Shown: in pieces, positions 44,601 to 55,916 of the stretch
Layout: every line of letters starts with the position of its first letter
How positions within the stretch are numbered: position 1 is the first letter of the stretch
Origin: Cinclus cinclus
Lineage: Eukaryota; Chordata; Aves; Passeriformes; Cinclidae
Reading direction: 5' to 3'
Length of the DNA stretch: 64,000 nt
Assembly (NCBI RefSeq): GCF_963662255.1
Contig: NC_085059.1
Span: 3,947,201-4,011,200 of the forward strand
The notes under the pieces: model-generated
What the model saw: only the letters and a program-made list of their open reading frames with translations
Database searches by the model: none
What the model was told of the DNA's origin: nothing
Program-made: the position numbers and the translations under genes

Positions 44601-46428
44601 AGTAGAAATAGCTGTGAAATCCCCGGCAGGAACCTGCCAGAAGAGCTACAACTGTGGAGGGGGAAGCAGCAAACTCCCACCCCCAACACTGCTTTGGACT
44701 CCTTACCAGCTAAAACAGATCCCACTCCTGTGACTTTTTCCATTTTTTGTTAACCACAACTACCATCAATTTAAATCCATTGAAAACAAGATCACAGGAG
44801 GGGTTGCGTGGAAAGGAACCTTCAATCCCACCCAGTGCAAGCTTTGCCATGGCAGGGACACCTGCCACTGTCCCACGCTGCTCCAGCCTGGCCTTGGGCA
44901 CTGCCAGGGATCCAGGGGCAGCCACAGCTGCTCTGGGCACCCTGTGCCAGCCCTGCCCATCCTGCCAGGGAACACTTGCTGACCCATATCCCATCTGAAG
45001 CCGCTCCCAGTGCCAACAGGTGTCACTGCATGGCCTTGGGATGATGGATCAAGAGAAAGCCCCAAACTTTGAGCAGAGCTCCCAGTGCCTGTGCTGGGGA
45101 CATGCCACCCACCTGTCCCTCAAGCACTCAGCTGCCTCGCAGCCAGATGGAGTGTCCAACGGGTAAAGTACTCCCAGAGGATCAAACCCTGGTCACTGCA
45201 CCAATGACAAGGTCTTTATTGGGAAAAGAAATGTCGAAGCACAGCGACATTTCTTTTCCAAGCAGGAGACGCTGATCCTGTGCCGGCAGCGCAGGGATGC
45301 CGTGATTGCTGGTCCTCATTTCATGCCTTTATCAGCTGCAGGGGCACCAGGACAGGCTGTGGTCTCCCAGGGCAGCTCTGAGTGACACTGCTGTCCCCAC
45401 CAGCTGTCCCCAGCCCTGGGTGCTGCCACGTGCCCCAGCCTCTGCAGCCCAAAGCACCTGGAGATCCCCCCGAGCATCAGCGATCGGGGCCGCTGCAATC
45501 AGCCTGCTGACCCAAAACCTCAAGTGCTGCCACAAGAAAAGCAGCTGATTCATTGATACCTCGGAATTTCATGTCTCAATGCAAGGACAGGAAGCACCCC
45601 TATGCCACCAAATCATTGCTAAGGGCTTGCAAGCCTCAACGCGGAGATTTCAGCGTTGGACACGCAGTCAGGGCAAGGGTAAATCCACACAGAAATGACT
45701 CAGAAATTCCAAAACACACATCATGTTGGTCTTGACGCCTTTCTTGTTGGCTCAAGGGCTGTTTCCGTGGGCCACGCTTGCACAGAAAGAAAGGAAGTGC
45801 AGCTGCTGAGGAACATCTCCATGCCCTCAGCAGGTTTTGGTGCCTTTGCTGCAGGGCCGCTCCTGTCAGAGCCCCCTCTCTGCTGCTGACGCCTTTGCTC
45901 TTGGGGACACCAGCCCAGGAACACCAGCAGGGCCCAGGGTTGGGTCACGGGGACCCCCCTGTGCACAGGGACTCCCAGCCCCGTGGCTGTGCCAGCACCC
46001 CCAGAAACACCAAGATCTGGCAGCACTTTGCTCCGCTGCTCTTTCCGCACACGGACCCATCTCCTTCCTTTGCCATCCCAGGAAAATTCAACCTCTACCT
46101 CAGCCAAAGATCATTTCCTACACATGCCTGATCAGAAATGTTCTTCTGCACTTCCTCCACCAAAACCACCCCCGCATGCCCACAAGACATTCCAGGGCCA
46201 TCGGGAAACCCTCCACAAACACTGCGCAGGCACCCAGGACCACGGGCTTTCCATCTCTGCCATTCAGGCTCCCTGCGCTGCTCCTGGTCATTTTCTCCTC
46301 CTCTCTCCATAACTTTGGGAACCACAGAGCTCCCAGGCTTTGCCAATTCCCAAGGCCACTGCCATCCTTGACTTCTTGGACACCCCCAGGGCTGTGGACA
46401 GACACCCCTGTGTTTTCCCGCAGAAGAT
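41685..46428 (+). repeat. Array unit U7 (4744 bp)
   Basis: CR1(+) 41984-42118; CDS 42283-42807; AATAAA 43220-43225; arm L 43330-43494; CR1(-) 44800-44992; hairpin 45222-45259; arm R 45834-46002. It is nearly identical to U4. One visible difference is CAGGTTCCTGGGGG near 43322, where U4 has CAGGTCCCTGGGGG. Confidence 0.96.
42283..42807 (+). CDS. Acidic-repeat protein, copy 7 (174 codons)
   Basis: Majority protein form, the same as copy 4; repeats at 42562-42792. Confidence 0.5.
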   Translation: MFLLPVLACPPLFVLCLGAELLLLPGLFLHFYCTINTNSMSAPVPVEVQCHPREGGSPECQGRLQPCGDGCWGQGPQVTLCCLMQTARDTVEDMEVDEQDDTEPMEVDEYDETEPMEVDEQDDTEPMEVDEYDETEPMEVDEQDDTEPMEVDEYDETEPMDVDEKDKEEPVILA

Positions 46429-49400
46429 GTTAAGAGCCAACAGGAAGCCACAAAGTTACTGAGGCTGCTAGATCACCTCCCCAAAAGAAAAAGCTGAAAA
46501 AGCTGTGGCTGCTGAGGAAGGGGAGGTGAAGCTTGTGTGGCAAGCTCAGAGCATATTCACAGTGAATGAAAGGTGGAAGAGGGAGGGTGACTCTTCCTCA
46601 GGAAGTCTACTGATGGGACAAGGGGGAATGGGATCAAACGGAAAGAGAGTTGGAAGAGATTTGATGCTGGAAAGAAGTTCTTTAATCTGAGGCTGCTTGT
46701 CCCTGACACAGGGAGCTGTGCACATGTGGGTGCCCCATCCCCAGCAACATCCAAGGCCACATTGGACAGGGTTGAAGTGCTGGGAGCTTGCTCAGGTTGG
46801 AACCAGATGATTTTTAGGGTCTCTTCCAAGCCAAACCACTCAAGGATTGGATGGTTCTATGGCATCCATCTCCAAGAGAGGAGTGGCCCTGAAGCTTCTG
46901 TGACATCACAGGGCCCAGAGTGCTCCAGGTGGAAGGTCCAGGGCCTGGAGACCAGCACAACAGACAGTTCACCTGCTGCCAGCACTCAGTTCTCCCCCAC
47001 TCTTCTCTCTCTGCCACGGTGCCAAGATGTTCCTGCTGCCAGTACTCGCTTGTCCCCCGCTCTTCGTTCTCTGCCTTGGTGCTGAGCTGCTCCTGCTGCC
47101 GGGACTTTTCCTGCACTTCTACTGCACCATCAACACCAACAGCATGAGCGCTCCTGTCCCAGTGGAGGTACAGTGCCATCCCAGGGAGGGGGGCAGCCCT
47201 GAGTGCCAGGGCAGGCTGCAGCCCTGTGGGGATGGATGCTGGGGACAGGGACCCCAAGTGACATTGTGCTGCCTCATGCAGACTGCCAGAGACACCGTTG
47301 AGGATATGGAGGTGGATGAGCAGGATGACACCGAGCCCATGGAAGTGGACGAATATGATGAGACTGAGCCCATGGAAGTGGATGAGCAGGATGACACCGA
47401 GCCCATGGAAGTGGACGAATATGATGAGACTGAGCCCATGGAAGTGGATGAGCAGGATGACACCGAGCCCATGGAAGTAGATGAATATGATGAGACTGAG
47501 CCCATGGACGTCGATGAGAAGGACAAAGAAGAGCCCGTGATCCTGGCATGAGGATGGAGCCCCAGGAGCAGGACAACCTGATGCTCCCCTGCCCTGCCCA
47601 CAGGCAGTGCCCAGCCTGGGGCGGGGCTGGCTGGCTCTCCTCAGGGACATGGTACTCAAGGAAGTCCTGCTCTGCTGCTTCCTTCCTTCCTTCCTTCCTT
47701 CCCTCCCAGACAGACAGGGATAATGGGCATCGATAGGGCCCCACTGTAAATATGTTCAGCATGTTCAAGGCTTTTTTTTATAGGAACAATTTGAAGATTG
47801 TTAGCCTAAAGGTCCCAGAATGTTAATCTATAGCTTCTAGATTTTTACAGTATAAGTCCCAGATTGTTAACAGTATAGTCTTCCTTGTAAATATGTTCTA
47901 GAGACTGTTGTTGTTGTTGTTAGAAGTAAATATGTTCTTCAAATGTTTGGCTGAACTTTGTTCAATAAATACTATTTCTTATTAAAACCTCGCCTCTCTT
48001 TGCAATTCCTTTGGGCAACGTTTGCACAGTGCTGGTTTCCACTTGCTCATGGTTCCTGGGGCTGCAGGTCCCTGGGGGTGCTGGCACAGCCAGCCCTGGC
48101 TGGGAGTCCCTGTGCAGGGGGGTCCCACTGAGCCAGCACTGCTGTTCCTGGGGCACAGCAGTGTCCCCGAGGGCAAAGCTGTCACCAGCAGAGAGGGAGC
48201 TCTGACAGCAGCAGGCCCTGCAGCAACGCTACCAAAGCAAAGGAAACCTCCTGACACCCTTCCTGCTGCGGCCACAGGGACTCCTGGGCAGGAGCCAGCA
48301 TCAGGCACAGGGATGCAACATCCACCTCCATGCTCTGAAGGTCTCGACAGCCTTGGCAAGTCTGGGACCTGCACCCGGGCTGCTGCAGGGGCTGATGTTT
48401 AAGGCTTGCAGCCTCCAAAGCCTCTGGGCTTTGCTTCCCCCGCTGCCTTCCATTGCCCTGTGCCCAGGATCCTCACCCTGCCCGTGTTCCTGCTGCTGCC
48501 AGCAGCCCCCAGAGCCCCTCACTCCCTGAGCATCCCCATCACAGGGAGCACTGGCAAATCCCACACGCTTTGCAAAGCAAACTCCCCCACAGTAACCAAA
48601 CCACTCTTTGGTCAGAGGGTGCCAAGGGGAAGCTCAGCAGCAGCTGCCGTTTAAAGCGTGCTTTCAAAAGTGGGTTCAGGCACTCTGGCAGTGCCTGCTG
48701 CGCAGCTGAGGCTGTGGGGACACAGCACTGGCTCAGGCCAGCCCTCAGCCCCTCACAGCTCATGCCAAGGGCCCAGCTCACAAAGCAGTTTCACACCACT
48801 TGCTGCAGCTATTTCAAAGGCCTAAATGTCATTGGCAGGAGCCATTTAGTTGCCAACTCAGTGTCCGTGTCCTGGCAGGAGAAGCCACCAAGGGGCCTCT
48901 GCATGTGCACTCAGGGCACTTCCACTGCCATCCCAAAGGGATCGCAAAGGACAGGGCTCTTCTTTCAGCACTGCTGAGCTCCTCACGCAGCATTGAAGTC
49001 TCAGGAAGAGACAAGAATTGAGTGCACCAGGGAAGCTGGCCTCCAAGAAAAGGCATCAATCCCACGGCCCACCCAAGCCAACGGCCTGCATGTCTGTACC
49101 TTCTCCTCCTTCTCTCTTCTCTGCTGTCACTTTGCCCCTTCTCTCTGTCCGGGAGCTTGGCCTCTCAGACAAATAAAAGATGTGCATCCTCACCTAGGCA
49201 CGGCATAGATGTCTTACAGAATTGTCCCTTCTTCCCCGACAGCTGCAAATCCTACAGCTGCCAGACCTCATCCCTTGCTCCTAGAAAGGGAGAGAAGACC
49301 TTCCATTCTAATCCATTGCCCAGCCCTAAGTCAACGACACAGTCAGTAGAAATAGCCGTGAAATCCCCGGCAGGAACCTGCCAGAAGAGCTACAGCTGTG

Positions 49401-51172
49401 GAGGGGGAAGCAGCAAACTCCCACCCCCAACACTGCTTTGGACTCCTTACCAGCTAAAACAGATCCCACTCCTGTGACTTTTTCCATTTTTTGTTAACCA
49501 CAACTACCATCAATTTAAATCCATTGAAAACAAGATCACAGGAGGGGTTGCGTGGAAAGGAACCTTCAATCCCACCCAGTGCAAGCTTTGCCATGGCAGG
49601 GACACCTGCCACTGTCCCACGCTGCTCCAGCCTGGCCTTGGGCACTGCCAGGGATCCAGGGGCAGCCACAGCTGCTCTGGGCACCCTGTGCCAGCCCTGC
49701 CCATCCTGCCAGGGAACACTTGCTGACCCATATCCCATCTGAAGCCGCTCCCAGTGCCAACAGGTGTCACTGCATGGCCTTGGGATGATGGATCAAGAGA
49801 AAGCCCCAAACTTTGAGCAGAGCTCCCAGTGCCTGTGCTGGGGACATGCCACCCACCTGCCCCTCAAGCACTCAGCTGCCTCGCAGCCAGATGGAGTGTC
49901 CAACGGGTAAAGTACTCCCAGAGGATCAAACCCTGGTCACTGCACCAATGACAAGGTCTTTATTGGGAAAAGAAATGTCGAAGCACAGCGACATTTCTTT
50001 TCCAAGCAGGAGACGCTGATCCTGTGCCGGCAGCGCAGGGATGCCGTGATTGCTGGTCCTCATTTCATGCCTTTATCAGCTGCAGGGGCACCAGGACAGG
50101 CTGTGGTCTCCCAGGGCAGCTCTGAGTGACACTGCTGTCCCCACCAGCTGTCCCCAGCCCTGGGTGCTGCCACGTGCCCCAGCCTCTGCAGCCCAAAGCA
50201 CCTGGAGATCCCCCCGAGCATCAGCGATCGGGGCCGCTGCAATCAGCCTGCTGACCCAAAACCTCAAGTGCTGCCACAAGAAAAGCAGCTGATTCATTGA
50301 TACCTCGGAATTTCATGTCTCAATGCAAGGACAGGAAGCACCCCTATGCCACCAAATCATTGCTAAGGGCTTGCAAGCCTCAACGCGGAGATTTCAGCGT
50401 TGGACACGCAGTCAGGGCAAGGGTAAATCCACACAGAAATGACTCAGAAATTCCAAAACACACATCATGTTGGTCTTGACGCCTTTCTTGTTGGCTCAAG
50501 GGCTGTTTCCGTGGGCCACGCTTGCACAGAAAGAAAGGAAGTGCAGCTGCTGAGGAACATCTCCATGCCCTCAGCAGGTTTTGGTGCCTTTGCTGCAGGG
50601 CCGCTCCTGTCAGAGCCCCCTCTCTGCTGCTGACACCTTTGCTCTTGGGGACACCAGCCCAGGAACACCAGCAGGGCCCAGGGTTGGGTCACGGGGACCC
50701 CCCTGTGCACAGGGACTCCCAGCCCCGTGGCTGTGCCAGCACCCCCAGAAACACCAAGATCTGGCAGCACTTTGCTCCGCTGCTCTTTCCGCACACGGAA
50801 CCATCTCCTTCCTTTGCCATCCCAGGAAAATTCAACCTCTACCTCAGCCAAAGATCATTTCCTACACAGGGCTGATCAGAAATGTTCTTCTGCACTTCCT
50901 CCACCAAAACCACCCCCGCATGCCCACAAGACATTCCAGGGCCATCGGGAAACCCTCCACAAACACTGCGCAGGCACCCAGGACCACGGGCTTTCCATCT
51001 CTGCCATTCAGGCTCCCTGCGCTGCTCCTGGTCATTTTCTCCTCCTCTCTCCATAACTTTGGGAACCACAGAGCTCCCAGGCTTTGCCAATTCCCAAGGC
51101 CACTGCCATCCTTGACTTCTTGGACACCCCCAGGGCTGTGGACAGACACCCCTGTGTTTTCCGGCAGAAGAT
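46429..51172 (+). repeat. Array unit U8 (4744 bp)
   Basis: CR1(+) 46728-46862; CDS 47027-47551; AATAAA 47964-47969; arm L 48074-48238; CR1(-) 49544-49736; hairpin 49966-50003; arm R 50578-50746. Its last part (about 50.8 kb on) has GGAACCATC and CACAGGGCTGATC, both as in U1, whereas U2-U7 have GGACCCATC and CACATGCCTGATC. Confidence 0.96.
47027..47551 (+). CDS. Acidic-repeat protein, copy 8 (174 codons)
   Basis: Majority protein form; repeats at 47306-47536. No broken codon. Confidence 0.5.
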   Translation: MFLLPVLACPPLFVLCLGAELLLLPGLFLHFYCTINTNSMSAPVPVEVQCHPREGGSPECQGRLQPCGDGCWGQGPQVTLCCLMQTARDTVEDMEVDEQDDTEPMEVDEYDETEPMEVDEQDDTEPMEVDEYDETEPMEVDEQDDTEPMEVDEYDETEPMDVDEKDKEEPVILA

Positions 51173-54100
51173 GTTAAGAGCCAACAGGAAGCCACAAAGT
51201 TACTGAGGCTGCTAGATCACCTCCCCAAAAGAAAAAGCTGAAAAAGCTGTGGCTGCTGAGGAAGGGGAGGTGAAGCTTGTGTGGCAAGCTCAGAGCATAT
51301 TCACAGTGAATGAAAGGTGGAAGAGGGAGGGTGACTCTTCCTCAGGAAGTCTACTGATGGGACAAGGGGGAATGGGATCAAACGGAAAGAGAGTTGGAAG
51401 AGATTTGATGCTGGAAAGAAGTTCTTTAATCTGAGGCTGCTTGTCCCTGACACAGGGAGCTGTGCACATGTGGGTGCCCCATCCCCAGCAACATCCAAGG
51501 CCACATTGGACAGGGTTGAAGTGCTGGGAGCTTGCTCAGGTTGGAACCAGATGATTTTTAGGGTCTCTTCCAAGCCAAACCACTCAAGGATTGGATGGTT
51601 CTATGGCATCCATCTCCAAGAGAGGAGTGGCCCTGAAGCTTCTGTGACATCACAGGGCCCAGAGTGCTCCAGGTGGAAGGTCCAGGGCCTGGAGACCAGC
51701 ACAACAGACAGTTCACCTGCTGCCAGCACTCAGTTCTCCCCCACTCTTCTCTCTCTGCCACGGTGCCAAGATGTTCCTGCTGCCAGTACTCGCTTGTCCC
51801 CCGCTCTTCGTTCTCTGCCTTGGTGCTGAGCTGCTCCTGCTGCCGGGACTTTTCCTGCACTTCTACTGGAGCATCAACACCAACAGCATGAGCGCTCCTG
51901 TCCCAGTGGAGGTACAGTGCCATCCCAGGGAGGGGGGCAGCCCTGAGTGCCAGGGCAGGCTGCAGCCCTGTGGGGATGGATGCTGGGGACAGGGACCCCA
52001 AGTGACATTGTGCTGCCTCATGCAGACTGCCAGAGACACCGTTGAGGATATGGAGGTGGATGAGCAGGATGACACCGAGCCCATGGAAGTGGACGAATAT
52101 GATGAGACTGAGCCCATGGAAGTGGATGAGCAGGATGACACCGAGCCCATGGAAGTGGACGAATATGATGAGACTGAGCCCATGGAAGTGGATGAGCAGG
52201 ATGACACCGAGCCCATGGAAGTAGATGAATATGATGAGACTGAGCCCATGGACGTCGATGAGAAGGACAAGGAAGAGCCCGTGATCCTGGCATGAGGATG
52301 GAGCCCCAGGAGCAGGACAACCTGATGCTCCCCTGCCCTGCCCACAGGCAGTGCCCAGCCTGGGGCGGGGCTGGCTGGCTCTCCTCAGGGACATGGTACT
52401 CAAGGAAGTCCTGCTCTGCTGCTTCCTTCCTTCCTTCCTTCCTTCCCTCCCAGACAGACAGGGATAATGGGCATCGATAGGGCCCCACTGTAAATATGTT
52501 CAGCATGTTCAAGGCTTTTTTTTATAGGAACAATTTGAAGATTGTTAGCCTAAAGGTCCCAGAATGTTAATCTATAGCTTCTAGATTTTTACAGTATAAG
52601 TCCCAGATTGTTAACAGTATAGTCTTCCTTGTAAATATGTTCTAGAGACTGTTGTTGTTGTTGTTAGAAGTAAATATGTTCTTCAAATGTTTGGCTGAAC
52701 TTTGTTCAATAAATACTATTTCTTATTAAAACCTCGCCTCTCTTTGCAATTCCTTTGGGCAACGTTTGCACAGTGCTGGTTTCCACTTGCTCATGGTTCC
52801 TGGGGCTGCAGGTCCCTGGGGGTGCTGGCACAGCCAGCCCTGGCTGGGAGTCCCTGTGCAGGGGGGTCCCACTGAGCCAGCACTGCTGTTCCTGGGGCAC
52901 AGCAGTGTCCCCGAGGGCAAAGCTGTCACCAGCAGAGAGGGAGCTCTGACAGCAGCAGGCCCTGCAGCAACGCTACCAAAGCAAAGGAAACCTCCTGACA
53001 CCCTTCCTGCTGCGGCCACAGGGACTCCTGGGCAGGAGCCAGCATCAGGCACAGGGATGCAACATCCACCTCCATGCTCTGAAGGTCTCGACAGCCTTGG
53101 CAAGTCTGGGACCTGCACCCGGGCTGCTGCAGGGGCTGATGTTTAAGGCTTGCAGCCTCCAAAGCCTCTGGGCTTTGCTTCCCCCGCTGCCTTCCATTGC
53201 CCTGTGCCCAGGATCCTCACCCTGCCCGTGTTCCTGCTGCTGCCAGCAGCCCCCAGAGCCCCTCACTCCCTGAGCATCCCCATCACAGGGAGCACTGGCA
53301 AATCCCACACGCTTTGCAAAGCAAACTCCCCCACAGTAACCAAACCACTCTTTGGTCAGAGGGTGCCAAGGGGAAGCTCAGCAGCAGCTGCCGTTTAAAG
53401 CGTGCTTTCAAAAGTGGGTTCAGGCACTCTGGCAGTGCCTGCTGCGCAGCTGAGGCTGTGGGGACACAGCACTGGCTCAGGCCAGCCCTCAGCCCCTCAC
53501 AGCTCATGCCAAGGGCCCAGCTCACAAAGCAGTTTCACACCACTTGCTGCAGCTATTTCAAAGGCCTAAATGTCATTGGCAGGAGCCATTTAGTTGCCAA
53601 CTCAGTGTCCGTGTCCTGGCAGGAGAAGCCACCAAGGGGCCTCTGCATGTGCACTCAGGGCACTTCCACTGCCATCCCAAAGGGATCGCAAAGGACAGGG
53701 CTCTTCTTTCAGCACTGCTGAGCTCCTCACGCAACATTGAAGTCTCAGGAAGAGACAAGAATTGAGTGCACCAGGGAAGCTGGCCTCCAAGAAAAGGCAT
53801 CAATCCCACGGCCCACCCAAGCCAACGGCCTGCATGTCTGTACCTTCTCCTCCTTCTCTCTTCTCTGCTGTCACTTTGCCCCTTCTCTCTGTCCGGGAGC
53901 TTGGCCTCTCAGACAAATAAAAGATGTGCATCCTCACCTAGGCACGGCATAGATGTCTTACAGAATTGTCCCTTCTTCCCCGACAGCTGCAAATCCTACA
54001 GCTGCCAGACCTCATCCCTTGCTCCTAGAAAGGGAGACAAGACTTTCCATTCTAATCCATTGCCCAGCCCTAAGTCAACGACACAGTCAGTAGAAATAGC

Positions 54101-55916
54101 TGTGAAATCCCCGGCAGGAACCTGCCAGAAGAGCTACAGCTGTGGAGGGGGAAGCAGCAAACTCCCACCCCCAACACTGCTTTGGACTCCTTACCAGCTA
54201 AAACAGATCCCACTCCTGTGACTTTTTCCATTTTTTGTTAACCACAACTACCATCAATTTAAATCCATTGAAAACAAGATCACAGGAGGGGTTGCGTGGA
54301 AAGGAACCTTCAATCCCACCCAGTGCAAGCTTTGCCATGGCAGGGACACCTGCCACTGTCCCACGCTGCTCCAGCCTGGCCTTGGGCACTGCCAGGGATC
54401 CAGGGGCAGCCACAGCTGCTCTGGGCACCCTGTGCCAGCCCTGCCCATCCTGCCAGGGAACACTTGCTGACCCATATCCCATCTGAAGCCGCTCCCAGTG
54501 CCAACAGGTGTCACTGCATGGCCTTGGGATGATGGATCAAGAGAAAGCCCCAAACTTTGAGCAGAGCTCCCAGTGCCTGTGCTGGGGACATGCCACCCAC
54601 CTGTCCCTCAAGCACTCAGCTGCCTCGCAGCCAGATGGAGTGTCCAACGGGTAAAGTACTCCCAGAGGATCAAACCCTGGTCACTGCACCAATGACAAGG
54701 TCTTTATTGGGAAAAGAAATGTCGAAGCACAGCGACATTTCTTTTCCAAGCAGGAGACGCTGATCCTGTGCCGGCAGCGCAGGGATGCCGTGATTGCTGG
54801 TCCTCATTTCATGCCTTTATCAGCTGCAGGGGCACCAGGACAGGCTGTGGTCTCCCAGGGCAGCTCTGAGTGACACTGCTGTCCCCACCAGCTGTCCCCA
54901 GCCCTGGGTGCTGCCACGTGCCCCAGCCTCTGCAGCCCAAAGCACCTGGAGATCCCCCCGAGCATCAGCGATCGGGGCCGCTGCAATCAGCCTGCTGACC
55001 CAAAACCTCAAGTGCTGCCACAAGAAAAGCAGCTGATTCATTGATACCTCGGAATTTCATGTCTCAATGCAAGGACAGGAAGCACCCCTATGCCACCAAA
55101 TCATTGCTAAGGGCTTGCAAGCCTCAACGCGGAGATTTCAGCGTTGGACACGCAGTCAGGGCAAGGGTAAATCCACACAGAAATGACTCAGAAATTCCAA
55201 AACACACATCATGTTGGTCTTGACGCCTTTCTTGTTGGCTCAAGGGCTGTTTCCGTGGGCCACGCTTGCACAGAAAGAAAGGAAGTGCAGCTGCTGAGGA
55301 ACATCTCCATGCCCTCAGCAGGTTTTGGTGCCTTTGCTGCAGGGCCGCTCCTGTCAGAGCCCCCTCTCTGCTGCTGACACCTTTGCTCTTGGGGACACCA
55401 GCCCAGGAACACCAGCAGGGCCCAGGGTTGGGTCACGGGGACCCCCCTGTGCACAGGGACTCCCAGCCCCGTGGCTGTGCCAGCACCCCCAGAAACACCA
55501 AGATCTGGCAGCACTTTGCTCCGCTGCTCTTTCCGCACACGGAACCATCTCCTTCCTTTGCCATCCCAGGAAAATTCAACCTCTACCTCAGCCAAAGATC
55601 ATTTCCTACACATGCCTGATCAGAAATGTTCTTCTGCACTTCCTCCACCAAAACCACCCCCGCATGCCCACAAGACATTCCAGGGCCATCGGGAAACCCT
55701 CCACAAACACTGCGCAGGCACCCAGGACCACGGGCTTTCCATCTCTGCCATTCAGGCTCCCTGCGCTGCTCCTGGTCATTTTCTCCTCCTCTCTCCATAA
55801 CTTTGGGAACCACAGAGCTCCCAGGCTTTGCCAATTCCCAAGGCCACTGCCATCCTTGACTTCTTGGACACCCCCAGGGCTGTGGACAGACACCCCTGTG
55901 TTTTCCCGCAGAAGAT
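51173..55916 (+). repeat. Array unit U9 (4744 bp)
   Basis: CR1(+) 51472-51606; CDS 51771-52295; AATAAA 52708-52713; arm L 52818-52982; CR1(-) 54288-54480; hairpin 54710-54747; arm R 55322-55490. Its coding block shares TACTGGAGC and GACAAGGAAGAG with U1, 44 kb away, and with no other unit. Confidence 0.96.
51771..52295 (+). CDS. Acidic-repeat protein, copy 9 (174 codons)
   Basis: Residues 33-34 are Trp-Ser, as in copy 1, at the end of the hydrophobic stretch. Seven repeats at 52050-52280. Confidence 0.5.
   Translation: MFLLPVLACPPLFVLCLGAELLLLPGLFLHFYWSINTNSMSAPVPVEVQCHPREGGSPECQGRLQPCGDGCWGQGPQVTLCCLMQTARDTVEDMEVDEQDDTEPMEVDEYDETEPMEVDEQDDTEPMEVDEYDETEPMEVDEQDDTEPMEVDEYDETEPMDVDEKDKEEPVILA

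Noticed and set aside
21300..49700. Treating the three-unit block as a pure assembly duplication
   Set aside because: The blocks carry differences (the 1-bp deletion and base changes in U6, a base change in U7, U5 against U8), so they are not simple copies of one assembly segment. Long reads would still be needed to be sure.
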